Source: Aquihabitans sp. (GTDB lineage Bacteria > Actinomycetota > Acidimicrobiia > Acidimicrobiales > Iamiaceae). Taken from it: 40,858 nucleotides of DNA. This document shows, piece by piece, positions 15,512 to 24,339 of the stretch. The translations under genes were made by a program, and so were the position numbers. The notes under the pieces were generated by a model. It saw only the letters and a list, made by a program, of their open reading frames with translations. It made no database searches and had not been told where the DNA came from. The DNA is taken from assembly GCA_025353965.1 (NCBI GenBank), contig JANXNS010000126.1, positions 1-40,858 on the forward strand, given 5' to 3'. Positions within the stretch are counted from its first letter, which is position 1. The number at the start of each line of letters is the position of its first letter.

Positions 15512-16914
15512 ATACCTCTCATCCACACCAGCGCCCAGCGGCCCGACGGTTCGGTGGCCAACAGGGGCCGGATGTTATCGGCGGTGGAGTTCTCGGTGAT
15601 CGGCCGCCAAGCCCATGTGGCTCCGCTGTCCACGCTGCGCCCCTCAAACAACTCGAAGTGGACCTTGTCGTCCGCCGCCGAGACCAGCGGCGCCGAGGTG
15701 ACCGGGTGCACGTCTGACGACATGACTACCCGGTACGGATCCGAGGGATCCACCGAAATCAAGCCGGTGTAATCCGTCTCGAGGCCGAAGAGTTCGCTGC
15801 CAGCCGCGCTTACGCGGGTGACCGCCCAAGCCGCCCCGTTCCATTTCGCCCAGTAGTACCAGTGGCGATAGAGCTTCCCAGCCACCGGCGATGCATTCGG
15901 CTCACGCAGGGAGAAGGTGACCACGGGGTCGCCCTGGGCATCGGTGATGAGATCCGAGCCCCACAGATCCTGATCAGAGAAGGCAACGTCGGTCACGGGC
16001 CGGCCGTTTGGCGGGGGTGCATAAACCAGCGACAGGTCGACCGGCCGATAGCCAGGCCCCGTCCCCAGGGGACCCAGAAGGGTTCCGTCGGTCCGGTACA
16101 CGTTCATGTCCTTCAGGTAGCCGCTGTACAGCGCTCCGTCGCGAATGTCGGTGGGATGCCCACGGGTGGTCACGAAATCGATGCGATCTTTGGCCGGGTT
16201 GGCGGTGAACATGATGTAAGGCCGTTGGCGCGCCTGCTCACTACCGGCCCACTGGCCCTCAAAAATCAGCCAGGCGCCGTTCCAGGTTTGTCCCTCATTG
16301 GCCGACCATGCGGCCCACGTCCGGTTGTCTCGCCGAGTGAACGTCCACAGGAGTCCCTCGGACCGGACGAGGTTGGCGTAGGTCAACAAGTTGACCCCGG
16401 CGTGGCGGAGCGGGGTCAGGTTCGGCAGCGTTGCCCAGCTGTTTTGGGAGACCGAAGTCGTGCGGCGCAGACGGATCGTGCCGTCGTAGCCATGACCGGT
16501 GAAACCGGCAGAGACCGAGCCATCAGGGTTGACCACCAGGCCAGCGCTGTTGTGATCGTCGTCCCGATACGGGTTGACCGCCAGCGTGACCGCCTTGGTG
16601 GTCTTGGTGTCGAGGTTCATCGACAGCACCTGGGTCTGAAGCGTGGTCCCGTTGGCACCGCGTTTGTTGGGGATCGATCCAACCAGGAGCGTGTAACCCG
16701 AAATCACCGCCCGGCGGCTCTGCCACCAACACCAGCCCGCGTTGGCCGCCAACTCTCTCTGAGTCCCCACATACTTGGCCCAATCCGGCGCTACCGACGG
16801 CGATGGCACCACCCGAATGGGTTCACAGCCCAGCAGGGGTGCGGCCACTACCAGCGCGAGCGCGGAAATGAGCAGTCGTCTCCACCTAGTTGCCCAACGG
16901 TTACATGCCTTCAC
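15403..16914 (-). CDS. secreted lipoprotein, BNR/sialidase-like beta-propeller candidate
   Basis: A 503-residue protein. GTG at 16914 is preferred: GAGGG lies 6 bases upstream and the product then starts with a basic segment, a hydrophobic core (LLISALALVVAA) and the lipobox LLGC with Cys30, so it should be lipid-anchored outside the cell. The body contains Asp-box-like pieces: SANEGQTWNGAW and RSVDSGATWAWRP (S/A-x-D/N-x-G-x-T-W), and YYWAKWNGAAW, typical of BNR-repeat/sialidase-like propellers. No catalytic assignment is possible. The tail is threonine/proline-rich (TTSTTRPPAVVTRPP). It lies 49 bases after dnaB on the same strand. A degraded copy of its 3' end lies near hrpB. Confidence 0.7.
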   Translation of the reverse strand: MKACNRWATRWRRLLISALALVVAAPLLGCEPIRVVPSPSVAPDWAKYVGTQRELAANAGWCWWQSRRAVISGYTLLVGSIPNKRGANGTTLQTQVLSMNLDTKTTKAVTLAVNPYRDDDHNSAGLVVNPDGSVSAGFTGHGYDGTIRLRRTTSVSQNSWATLPNLTPLRHAGVNLLTYANLVRSEGLLWTFTRRDNRTWAAWSANEGQTWNGAWLIFEGQWAGSEQARQRPYIMFTANPAKDRIDFVTTRGHPTDIRDGALYSGYLKDMNVYRTDGTLLGPLGTGPGYRPVDLSLVYAPPPNGRPVTDVAFSDQDLWGSDLITDAQGDPVVTFSLREPNASPVAGKLYRHWYYWAKWNGAAWAVTRVSAAGSELFGLETDYTGLISVDPSDPYRVVMSSDVHPVTSAPLVSAADDKVHFELFEGRSVDSGATWAWRPITENSTADNIRPLLATEPSGRWALVWMRGIYSSWLSWDMKAMVISGTTSTTRPPAVVTRPPIVSR

Positions 16915-16963
16915 AACGTCCCTCACCCGTTCGAAACCAGGGAACCGTAGCAAATCCAGGGGT

Positions 16964-18400
16964 CTACTCCCGGGCCATGTTGGCGAACTTGGTGTAGTGA
17001 TCCAAGAACGCCAGGCGGACCATGCCCGTTGGCCCAGCACGATGTTTGGCGATCAGTACCTCTGCGGTCCCACGATCGGGGGAATCGGCGTTGTACTGCT
17101 CATCTCGGTAAAGGAACACCACGATGTCGGCGTCCTGTTCCAGGGATCCTGATTCACGTAGGTCAGACAACATGGGCCGCTTGTCGGCCCGTTGTTCGAG
17201 GCCACGGTTCAGCTGAGCTAGGGCTACCACCGGGCATTCCAGTTCGCGGGCCAGGATCTTGAGGCTTCGAGAAATCTCAGCCACCTCCACCTGACGGCTC
17301 TCCGCTCCGGCTCGCCCCCCCATGAGCTGGATGTAGTCGACCACGATCATGCCGAGTTGACCGACCTTGGCCTGCAGCCGTCGTGCTTTTGAGCGTATTT
17401 CCATGACCGTCACGTTGGGGTTGTCGTCTATCCACAGGTTGGCCTCCCCAAGGCGCCCGACGGCGTGGCTAATGCGCCGCCAATCGTCCTCAGACAAACG
17501 ACCATTTCGGACCTTGGTGGAGTCCACCCGGGCCTCGGAGCACAGCAACCGCTGAGAGAGCTCGACCCGGCTCATTTCCAGCGAAAAGAACAGGACCGGG
17601 CGGTGTGCCTCCAGCGCTGCATGGCCAGCCATGCCCATGGCGAACGAAGTCTTGCCCATACCGGGCCGGGCGCCGACCACGATCAGGGCATTGGGCTGCA
17701 GGCCTGCGGTGAGTTCATCGAAGTCGGTGAAGCCGGTGGGCGTGCCCGTGATGGCATCACCGCGTTCGTAGAGGGCTTCCAAACTGTCGAGCGTCTGGTC
17801 GAGCAGGTCATGCAGACGCGACATGGAGTCTGTTTGGCGGTGCTCGGCCACCTTGAACATCATCGTCTCAGCGTCGTCGAGCGCCTTGGTTACATCGTCC
17901 GGGAGGCCATAACCGATCTCAGCGATTTCGCCGGCAACGCCGATCAAACTGCGCAGGAGGGCATGCTCCTCCACGATCTTGGCGTATCGCGCTGCGCTGG
18001 AAGTTGCCGGCGTCGCCGCCTGGAGCGAGATCAGCGTGGCCGGGCCACCAATCACATCAAGCAGATCGTGACGGCGAAGTTCCTCTGCCACGGTAACGGG
18101 GTCTACCGGCTCGCCTTGCGAGGACAACGAGGTAATGGCGTCGTAGATGTGCCCATGGGCCGGCTTGTAAAAATCGTCGGGCGAGACGGACTCTGAGGCA
18201 ACATCAATTGCTGTCCGCGACAGCAACATGGCGCCGAGCAGGCTCTCTTCCGCATCCAGGTTGTGCGGCGGTACCCGCCCACTCAGCGGACGCGACGGCC
18301 CAGAACGGTTCCCGCCACCAGACGCCCGCGGGGCTGGTCGGTTGTCGTAGTCGTCCGGGGCGGAGCCGTCGTCGAAATCAGGTGAAAGGTCGTCATCCAT
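16964..18400 (-). CDS. dnaB: replicative DNA helicase DnaB
   Basis: Hexameric helicase that unwinds DNA at the replication fork. The 478-residue protein has an acidic, disordered N-tail (residues 1-40), the DnaB N-terminal domain from VPPHNLDAEESLLGAMLLS, and the RecA-like domain with Walker A GARPGMGKTS (243-252), SLEMSRVELSQRLL, VVDYIQLMGG (Walker B) and LSDLRESGSLEQDADIVVFLYR. No intein is present, unlike in M. tuberculosis DnaB. AGGAG lies 5 bases before ATG 18400. It follows the ribosomal operon with a terminator between, so it probably has its own promoter; two ACCTGTGG repeats lie upstream. The order rpsF-ssb-rpsR-rplI-dnaB is conserved in Actinobacteria. Confidence 0.96.
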   Translation of the reverse strand: MDDDLSPDFDDGSAPDDYDNRPAPRASGGGNRSGPSRPLSGRVPPHNLDAEESLLGAMLLSRTAIDVASESVSPDDFYKPAHGHIYDAITSLSSQGEPVDPVTVAEELRRHDLLDVIGGPATLISLQAATPATSSAARYAKIVEEHALLRSLIGVAGEIAEIGYGLPDDVTKALDDAETMMFKVAEHRQTDSMSRLHDLLDQTLDSLEALYERGDAITGTPTGFTDFDELTAGLQPNALIVVGARPGMGKTSFAMGMAGHAALEAHRPVLFFSLEMSRVELSQRLLCSEARVDSTKVRNGRLSEDDWRRISHAVGRLGEANLWIDDNPNVTVMEIRSKARRLQAKVGQLGMIVVDYIQLMGGRAGAESRQVEVAEISRSLKILARELECPVVALAQLNRGLEQRADKRPMLSDLRESGSLEQDADIVVFLYRDEQYNADSPDRGTAEVLIAKHRAGPTGMVRLAFLDHYTKFANMARE

Positions 18401-18525
18401 GGGGCTCCTGCAGTGTCCCCCAAGAGGCCTGGGGACGGTAAGTACCAACTACCTGTGGGCGACGACGGTTCACCTGTGGAAAACCTACGAGACCTGGGGA
18501 TAGCGGAAGAAAAGGCGAAAACAAA

Positions 18526-18554
18526 GATGTCCGGGAGCCAAGCCCCCGGACATC
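18526..18554 (-). terminator. rho-independent terminator of the rpsF-ssb-rpsR-rplI operon
   Basis: On the minus strand: 10-bp perfect stem GATGTCCGGG / CCCGGACATC with a 9-base loop, followed by TTTGTTTT. It sits 42 bases after the rplI stop and separates the operon from dnaB. Confidence 0.88.
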
Positions 18555-18595
18555 GATCGCACTACGTGATGGCCGTCCGCTGGGGGACGACGAGG

Positions 18596-19045
18596 TCAGG
18601 CGTCAGAGCCGACCTCAACCGTGACCGGGAACTCCACATTGGCGTGGAGTTTGACCGGCACGAGGTGCGTGCCGACGGTCCGGATCGGATCCGAAAGCAC
18701 GATCTGCTTGCGGTCGATCTGGACGCCTTTTTGCTCAGCAATGGCCGCAGCAATATCTGCCGTGGTGATCGATCCGAAGAGCTTGTCGTCTACGCCGACT
18801 CGGGCCGAAATCTTGACCGGCGAGTTGACGAGCGACTTGGCCACATCTTCTGCGGCCGAGCGAGCGGCCGCGTCCTTCACGTCACGCGAGCGACGCATGC
18901 TGGCGGCTTGGGACTCGGCACCATCGGTGGCCAGAAAGGCCAGCCCACGGGGGAGGAGGTAGTTGCGGCCGTAACCGTTGGTGACCTCAACCACATCGCC
19001 CTTGTTACCCACGCCACGGACGTCGGAACGGAGGATGAGACGCAT
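18596..19045 (-). CDS. rplI: 50S ribosomal protein L9
   Basis: L9 binds 23S rRNA at the base of the L1 stalk and helps hold reading frame. At 149 residues it is of normal length. The N-terminal domain [21 protein letters not shown] and NGYGRNYLLPRGLAFLA is diagnostic; a long linking helix and a C-terminal domain (FGSITTADIAAAIAEQKGVQIDRKQI) follow. Its start ATG overlaps the rpsR stop by one base (TGATG), so translation is coupled. It is the last gene before the operon terminator. Confidence 0.97.
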   Translation of the reverse strand: MRLILRSDVRGVGNKGDVVEVTNGYGRNYLLPRGLAFLATDGAESQAASMRRSRDVKDAAARSAAEDVAKSLVNSPVKISARVGVDDKLFGSITTADIAAAIAEQKGVQIDRKQIVLSDPIRTVGTHLVPVKLHANVEFPVTVEVGSDA

Positions 19046-19455
19046 CAGGCCTCCACCTCCTCGACCAAGGTCACTTCACCGTCAAATTCGGTCTCAGAAC
19101 CTTCACCGGCGGCGGGCGGCGGCGCGCTCGGACGCGGCGGCGGGCCGTCGGCCCGAATACCGCGTTCGCTCCCGCGATCACGGCCACCACGCTGCTGCGT
19201 GACCCGGTTGGCGTACGGCAACAGCGCCATCTCGCGAGCGTTCTTGATGGCCATGGCCACAACCGATTGCTGCTGAGCATCGTTACCGGTTACCCGACGA
19301 GCCCGGATCTTGGCCCGGTCAGACATGAACCGGCGAAGCAGGTTCACATCCTTGTAGTCGATGTACTCAACCTTTTCCTGGTTGAGGATGCTGATTTTCT
19401 TCTTGGAGCGCCGAGCATTGTCTTTGTTTTTGGCGCGCTTGGGCTTGGGGGCCAT
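19045..19455 (-). CDS. rpsR: 30S ribosomal protein S18 with long acidic C-terminal extension
   Basis: S18 pairs with S6 on the small-subunit platform. Residues about 20-85 ([55 protein letters not shown]) are a standard S18 core. The protein lacks the CxxC-type cysteines of zinc-binding S18 (the site reads SILNQ), so it is a zinc-free form. It is unusually long: 136 residues against about 75-90. From residue 86 the extra tail runs [13 protein letters not shown], then proline-rich [10 protein letters not shown] and an acidic end [14 protein letters not shown]. The tail has natural composition and stays in frame to a TGA coupled to rplI, so it is probably real. It overlaps ssb by one base (TAATG). 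Confidence 0.93.
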   Translation of the reverse strand: MAPKPKRAKNKDNARRSKKKISILNQEKVEYIDYKDVNLLRRFMSDRAKIRARRVTGNDAQQQSVVAMAIKNAREMALLPYANRVTQQRGGRDRGSERGIRADGPPPRPSAPPPAAGEGSETEFDGEVTLVEEVEA

Positions 19456-19937
19456 TAGAAGGGCTCCTCCCCGTCGTAGTTGGTGGGTTCGTTGGCTGCT
19501 GGGCGAGGGGCGCTGTTACCGCCGCCACCGCCGCTGTTGGTGGTTGAACCGCCCCCGCTGCCACCTTGGCCGCTGGAACGTTCGATCTTCTGGACCTGGG
19601 CGGTAGCCCAGCGGAGGCTCGGCGCGATTTCATCGGCCACGACCTCGACCTTGGAGCGCTTGTCGCCGTTGTCGGTCTCCCAGGAGCGTTGCTCCAGACG
19701 ACCGGTGACGATGACCCGAGTACCCCGGGTGATCGACTCAGCAACGTTCTCAGCCAGGCCCGACCAGGACTTGACGTCGAAGAAGGAGACTTGCTCCTCC
19801 CACTCTTGGGTCTGGCGGTTTTGCCAGCGCCGGTTTACCGCGAGGCCAAAGGTGGCCACGGTCTGGCCCGAAGGCGTGTAGCGCAACTCAGGATCGCGGG
19901 TCACGTTGCCCACGAGGGTCACGGTGTTGTCTGCCAT
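19455..19937 (-). CDS. ssb: single-stranded DNA-binding protein
   Basis: SSB coats single-stranded DNA during replication and repair. The OB-fold occupies residues 1-105 ([61 protein letters not shown]). A flexible glycine/serine/asparagine-rich linker ([16 protein letters not shown]) leads to the acidic tip NYDGEEPF, the partner-binding C-terminus. Length is 160 residues, normal. It lies between rpsF and rpsR, the usual actinobacterial order, with very short intergenic spaces. Confidence 0.97.
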   Translation of the reverse strand: MADNTVTLVGNVTRDPELRYTPSGQTVATFGLAVNRRWQNRQTQEWEEQVSFFDVKSWSGLAENVAESITRGTRVIVTGRLEQRSWETDNGDKRSKVEVVADEIAPSLRWATAQVQKIERSSGQGGSGGGSTTNSGGGGGNSAPRPAANEPTNYDGEEPF

Positions 19938-19946
19938 TGGATTCTC

Positions 19947-20291
19947 CTACTCGGCCGCAACGGCCGGAGCGGGGGCTCCGAGGAGGCCGCGTCGGTGGGC
20001 CTCGGAATCAGGGAGCCGGATGATCTTGTGGCGGACTACCTCGTCCGCAAGACGAAGGTTGCGGTCGACGGTGTCGAGCGCACCCGGCTCGGCCTCGATC
20101 TCAAAGACCACGTAGAACCCTTCGTTCTTGTGGTTGATCTCGTAGGCGAAGCGACGCCGGCCCCACTTCTCGGTCTTGGGGATGGTGCCCCCAGCAGACT
20201 CGACCTGGGCCGTTACCTGGTTGATCACTCCGGCGACGGTGCTCTCATCGAGATCCCCGTCAAAGATGACCATCAATTCATAAGCCCGCAT
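19947..20291 (-). CDS. rpsF: 30S ribosomal protein S6
   Basis: S6 forms a dimer with S18. The 114-residue sequence starts MRAYELMVIFDGDLDEST and contains KTEKWGRRRFAYEINHKNEGFYVVFEIEA, diagnostic for S6. The tail (LLGAPAPAVAAE) is alanine/proline-rich. I chose ATG 20291 over the in-frame GTG at 20303 because S6 proteins begin at this Met; the GGAGG sequence is 13 bases upstream of the ATG, a little far. First gene of the operon with ssb, rpsR and rplI. The 110-base leader has short GC-rich stems that might carry the S6-S18 feedback site, which I could not confirm. Confidence 0.95.
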   Translation of the reverse strand: MRAYELMVIFDGDLDESTVAGVINQVTAQVESAGGTIPKTEKWGRRRFAYEINHKNEGFYVVFEIEAEPGALDTVDRNLRLADEVVRHKIIRLPDSEAHRRGLLGAPAPAVAAE

Positions 20292-20403
20292 AGCGAGCAC
20301 CACCTCCCTGTGGTCCCGGGGATACCGGGGCCCCTAGCCGAATTGCCGGGGCAGGGTCTTCAATTAGACCGTGCCACGCTAGCGGAGGCCCCAACTGCTG
20401 GCC

Positions 20404-20985
20404 TCATTGAGAACCAGTGTGCCCCGGGGGTCTGACAAAAGTAGCCAGCGGACAAGTCCGGGAGCCCAGAACAATGACAGAACCAGGCATCACGAGTAGA
20501 TCGCCAAGCCCGCCCTGGGCCACCTCGAGTGCATACGAGAACGGCGCTGCCGCCGGGTACAGCGGACAGTCCCCGCGGTCCGCGCACGGGGCCATGTCCG
20601 ACGTCGAGACCAGCCGGCCACCGCGGTCGAAATAGGCAATCGAGAGCGGCATCGGCGTGTTACGCATCCAAAACGACCCGGAACTCGGTTCGTCGTACAC
20701 AAAAACCATGCCGGCATACCCGCCCAACGTCGGATCGCTGACCTCCATCAGGCCGCGCTCCCGTTGGGTTTGGTTGACGGCGGCGAGCAAACAGACCTGA
20801 CAGGTCTTGCCCGATGTATCCGTGATGGTGGCCACGATCTCACCAAAGCCCGCCAGCCTGGTGCGCGCCACCGGATCGGTTTCACTGTCGGCCCAGAACA
20901 CCACCCCGAGCAACGCCCCCAAGGCGACAACCGCGAGAGCACCGATCACCACGATCCAACGCCCCGCCCGCCCCGACCGTGTCAT
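20404..20985 (-). CDS. DUF192-domain protein with N-terminal membrane anchor
   Basis: A 193-residue protein. Residues about 10-32 (WIVVIGALAVVALGALLGVVFWA) are a membrane anchor; the rest is a DUF192 beta domain with the typical signatures QRERGLMEVSDP, GMVFVYDE, FWMRNTPMPLSIAYFD and ALEVAQGGL. Function of the family is unknown. Two cysteines in CQVC near residue 62 and single ones near ADRGDC may form disulfides outside the cell. The ATG is 8 bases after the panB stop, so it is likely translated from the panB message. Confidence 0.85.
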   Translation of the reverse strand: MTRSGRAGRWIVVIGALAVVALGALLGVVFWADSETDPVARTRLAGFGEIVATITDTSGKTCQVCLLAAVNQTQRERGLMEVSDPTLGGYAGMVFVYDEPSSGSFWMRNTPMPLSIAYFDRGGRLVSTSDMAPCADRGDCPLYPAAAPFSYALEVAQGGLGDLLVMPGSVIVLGSRTCPLATFVRPPGHTGSQ

Positions 20986-20993
20986 GGAGCGAT

Positions 20994-21875
20994 TCAGCCT
21001 GCCCGGCCGTAGAGCCCCAGGGTCTCGGCCACGTCGGCCGCCAGGTGATACGACTCGACCGGTGCTGGGAAAGCTCCGGTACGGACATCGTCGGCGTAGG
21101 CGCCAATGGCGGCAACCGAGGTGGCCTTGAGGTCGGCGTAGCGACGAACGAACTTGGGGGAAACCCGATCTTCCAGGCCCAGCACGTCGTGGTATACGAG
21201 CACCTGGCCATCTACATCGGGACCGGCACCGATACCGATGATCGGCACGTCGACGGCCTCGGTCACCAACGCGGCCACCTCACTGGGCACGCCTTCCAAC
21301 ACGATGGCGAAGCAGCCCGCGTGGGCCAGCGCCTTGGCATCATCCACCAACGCCCGGACGGACTCGGACGATTTAGCCTGAACCTTGAATCCGCCCATCG
21401 CGTGCACGGACTGCGGCGTAAGGCCCAGGTGGCCCATGACCGGAATCTCGGCGTCCGCCAGGGCGTCAATCATGCGGAGCCGTTTGCGGCCACCCTCAAG
21501 CTTGACCGACTCCGCCCCAGCCCGAATGAGCTTGGCCGCGTTGCGCACGGTGTCTTCGACCGACAGGTGGTAGCTCATCCACGGCAAGTCGGCCACGATA
21601 AGTGGCAGCGGCTTGGCCCGGGCCACCGCAGCGGTGTGATGCGCGATGTCCTCCACCGTTACCTGCAGGGTGTCGTCGTAGCCCAAGACCACCATGGCGA
21701 CGGAGTCACCCACGAGAATTAGATCTACGCCCGCCTCGCTGGCAATCCGGGCGCCAGGGGCGTCGTAAGCGGTGACCATCACGAGTGGATCCGTGCCGTT
21801 GCGGACCTTGCGGTTCGCCACTTGGGGCACGGTGATCCGAGCGCGAGACGGCGCGAGGTTGGGGTTTGAGCTCAT
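20994..21875 (-). CDS. panB: 3-methyl-2-oxobutanoate hydroxymethyltransferase
   Basis: PanB converts alpha-ketoisovalerate to ketopantoate using methylene-tetrahydrofolate, the first step of pantothenate and CoA synthesis. The 293-residue product is normal in length. Signatures: MVTAYDAPGARIASEAGVDLILVGDS (metal Asp in GDS), VEDTVRNAAKLIRAGAESVKLEGG, GHLGLTPQSVHAMGGFKVQ and IVLEGVPSEVAALVTE with the catalytic Glu. AAGGAG lies 5 bases before ATG 21875. An earlier in-frame start is less likely. TAGGGT upstream near 21930 may be the promoter -10. It is followed by the DUF192 gene. Confidence 0.95.
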   Translation of the reverse strand: MSSNPNLAPSRARITVPQVANRKVRNGTDPLVMVTAYDAPGARIASEAGVDLILVGDSVAMVVLGYDDTLQVTVEDIAHHTAAVARAKPLPLIVADLPWMSYHLSVEDTVRNAAKLIRAGAESVKLEGGRKRLRMIDALADAEIPVMGHLGLTPQSVHAMGGFKVQAKSSESVRALVDDAKALAHAGCFAIVLEGVPSEVAALVTEAVDVPIIGIGAGPDVDGQVLVYHDVLGLEDRVSPKFVRRYADLKATSVAAIGAYADDVRTGAFPAPVESYHLAADVAETLGLYGRAG

Positions 21876-21983
21876 GGAGTCTCCTTGATGTCCCGTCCAA
21901 TGCCATTCGGCTACCGGCGGTGTCATCACCCTAGAACCGTCCGAGCCACCGTTTCCATTCCCATGGCTGCGCGGCTCGAACGG

Positions 21984-24233
21984 CTAACGCTTGGGATTCT
22001 TCCCGGCTCCACCCCCCGGCACGGTGGTGCCAGGCGGCATCGTGGTAGGGGGCACGGTGGACGGCGGGAGCGTGCTCGGAGGGACGGTGGACGGCGGCAC
22101 GCTGCTGGGCGGGACCGTCGAGGGCGGGGTGGTGGGAGGGGGCACGGTGCTCGTGGTGGTCCCGTTGTAGGAGCTACCGCCGGCCACCACACCCGTCTTG
22201 CCGTAGTTGACATCCAACGTCTGCCCGGCAGCCAGATCGGCGATCTCAGGGAAGGTCCCCGAATCGAAGTTGGCCGTGGCCGCCGTCATGAAGGCCTTCC
22301 ATATCTTGGCCGGGAAGGTGCCGCCCTGGACCTTGATCCCGTGGACGTCGTTCATGGGCTTGGACGACCTCGGATACCCCATCCAGACCGCGGCGGTGAG
22401 CTTGGGGGTATACCCCACGAACCAACCGTCCACGTTGCTTTGGGTGGTTCCGGTCTTGCCTGCGGCCGGACGGCCGAAGTTCGCATCCGCACCCGTGCCG
22501 CCAGCAACCACTTGCTGAAGGGCATAGGTGACCAGGCCGGATTGGTCTGGGGTGAGGACCTGCTTCGGGGTGGGCTGGTAGTTCCTTACGGTCCCATCGG
22601 GGAACTCGACTCGGGTGACCACAATGGGGGTCTTGGCCATGCCGTTGTTGGCCAGGGTGGAGTAGCCCGCGGCCATATCGAGCACCGATACCTCCCCCCC
22701 ACCGAGGACCAGCGAGCAGTAGGGCTGGAGGTCTGCGGTCACCCCCATGTCATGTGCGGTCTGCAGGACCTTGTCCGGGCCCAGTCGCGCCATGAGCTGG
22801 GCGTACACGGTGTTGATCGACTTCTTGGTTGCGGTAACCAATGAGGAGGTCCCACCGGGACCACCTCGCACCTTCCAGGTAGCTTCGCCGTCCAAGCAGG
22901 TAGGGTCAGCGATCTCAATCTTGGACGGTGACGGCAGCACCGATTGCACGGAGTAGCCCTCCCGCACCGCCTCGGCCAGCGCAAACATTTTAAAGGTCGA
23001 GCCCGGCTGGCGCCCGGAACCACCGCCAGCTTTACCGGTAGCCAGGTTCACCTTGTTGTGCTCAAAGTCGGTCCCGCCCATCATGGCCTTGACCTGACCA
23101 AGATCATCGATGGCGACAAGGGAACCGGAGGGATCTCCGTCTCGATCAAGGGTGGTTGTCACTGCGTCGTAAGCGGCCTTCTGCATGCCCAAATCAAGGG
23201 TGGTGTAAACCTTCAAGCCACCGCCGTAGACATCGTCGGACCCAAATTCCTTCACCAACCACTGGCGCACGTACTCCGCGAAATACTCGCTTCCCCACTC
23301 TCGACCCTTTACTTCTTCACCGAGCGTTGATGCCTTGGGCGGCGGCTCGATGAAGCGGTTGGTTGGATCCACCGCCGTGTCGAGCGGGTCCATAGACACA
23401 TTGAGGAAGAGCCTCATTTCCTTGTCGGTGAGGTAGCCCTCGGTAGTCATGGCCTTGAGGACGACTGACCGCCGCCGCTCTGCTTCCTTCAGCGACTTTG
23501 GCCCGCGGTACGGGTCCGCGCCGTTCGGATTTCTCAGCAAGCCGGCCAGGAAGGCTGCTTCACCACCGTTGAGTGCCTCTACGTCGTGCTTGAACCAAAC
23601 CCGGGAAGCGGCCTGCACCCCGTAGGCACCCCGGCCGAAGTACACGGTATTGAGGTAACGGGTGAGGATTTCTTTCTTGGAAATCTGCTGCTCGAGCTTG
23701 ATCGCCATGACCGCTTCTTTGATCTTGCGGGTGGCGGTCTGCTCGGAGGATAGGTACTCCTGCTTTACGTACTGCTGGGTGATGGTTGACCCGCCCTGGC
23801 GTACGCCAGAACCACGGAGATCGGAGACCGCGGCCCGGGCGATACCGGCGGGGTCGACACCACCGTGGCGGAAAAAGTCCTTATCTTCGGCCGACACCAC
23901 GGCCTCTCGCAAGATGGCCGGAATCTGTTCGTAGGTAACCAGCACTCGATCTTCGGTCCCATGAAGCTGGGCCAAGGCATTGGATGTATTGCAGTTGACC
24001 TGGACGTCTGCCGCACAGACGAACGAAGTCTGGTTGAGCGGTTCCGCCACCTTCGGGTCCACCGGAAGCTCAACCTGCCCGAGCACCCAAACCAACCCGG
24101 CGGCCCCCACCGTGATGGCAAGCGCACTGAGGTAGAACGCACGGCGCATACGCCACAGGACGCTGCGCCTCTTGACCTTCCCTTTGCGGGAGACCTTGAG
24201 GTTGTGGACGGGAACGGGTTTGCGTCTGCGCAT
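21984..24233 (-). CDS. ponA: bifunctional penicillin-binding protein (transglycosylase/transpeptidase)
   Basis: Class A PBP of 749 residues that polymerises glycan strands and crosslinks peptidoglycan. It has a basic cytoplasmic tail, a membrane helix (about 32-52), a GT51 glycosyltransferase domain with the catalytic Glu in SAEDKDFFRHGG (Glu116) and GGSTITQQYVKQEYLS, and a transpeptidase domain with SxxK (PGSTFKMF, Ser412/Lys415), SxN (KKSINTVY, Ser472) and KTGTT (593-597). The C-terminal 45 residues are a low-complexity Pro/Thr/Ser tail (PPSTVPPSSVPPSTVPP). ATG 24233 is chosen, but no Shine-Dalgarno sequence is seen; a TTG at 24308 is possible. Its DUF5318 neighbour matches the order in M. 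tuberculosis (Rv0049-ponA1). Confidence 0.94.
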   Translation of the reverse strand: MRRRKPVPVHNLKVSRKGKVKRRSVLWRMRRAFYLSALAITVGAAGLVWVLGQVELPVDPKVAEPLNQTSFVCAADVQVNCNTSNALAQLHGTEDRVLVTYEQIPAILREAVVSAEDKDFFRHGGVDPAGIARAAVSDLRGSGVRQGGSTITQQYVKQEYLSSEQTATRKIKEAVMAIKLEQQISKKEILTRYLNTVYFGRGAYGVQAASRVWFKHDVEALNGGEAAFLAGLLRNPNGADPYRGPKSLKEAERRRSVVLKAMTTEGYLTDKEMRLFLNVSMDPLDTAVDPTNRFIEPPPKASTLGEEVKGREWGSEYFAEYVRQWLVKEFGSDDVYGGGLKVYTTLDLGMQKAAYDAVTTTLDRDGDPSGSLVAIDDLGQVKAMMGGTDFEHNKVNLATGKAGGGSGRQPGSTFKMFALAEAVREGYSVQSVLPSPSKIEIADPTCLDGEATWKVRGGPGGTSSLVTATKKSINTVYAQLMARLGPDKVLQTAHDMGVTADLQPYCSLVLGGGEVSVLDMAAGYSTLANNGMAKTPIVVTRVEFPDGTVRNYQPTPKQVLTPDQSGLVTYALQQVVAGGTGADANFGRPAAGKTGTTQSNVDGWFVGYTPKLTAAVWMGYPRSSKPMNDVHGIKVQGGTFPAKIWKAFMTAATANFDSGTFPEIADLAAGQTLDVNYGKTGVVAGGSSYNGTTTSTVPPPTTPPSTVPPSSVPPSTVPPSTLPPSTVPPTTMPPGTTVPGGGAGKNPKR

Positions 24234-24339
24234 GGGAGGGTGTGCACGCAAATGCCGGAGGGGGCTGACACGAACGGGCGACAAACGAGCGTACCGCTGG
24301 TGGGCCAATCCGAGCAGTCGGTCAGCTGTGCGCCAGGGG

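Noticed and set aside
16964-18400. Intein in dnaB
   Set aside because: The helicase motifs are continuous and the length is normal, so no intein is present.
20292-20400. Possible S6-S18 autoregulatory leader RNA before rpsF
   Set aside because: Short GC-rich stems exist, but I could not draw the known bulged structure with confidence; covariance modelling would be needed.
21984-22170. Repetitive stretch considered as a tandem repeat or array
   Set aside because: It is the Pro/Thr/Ser-rich C-terminal tail of the penicillin-binding protein, coding throughout and not a separate element.
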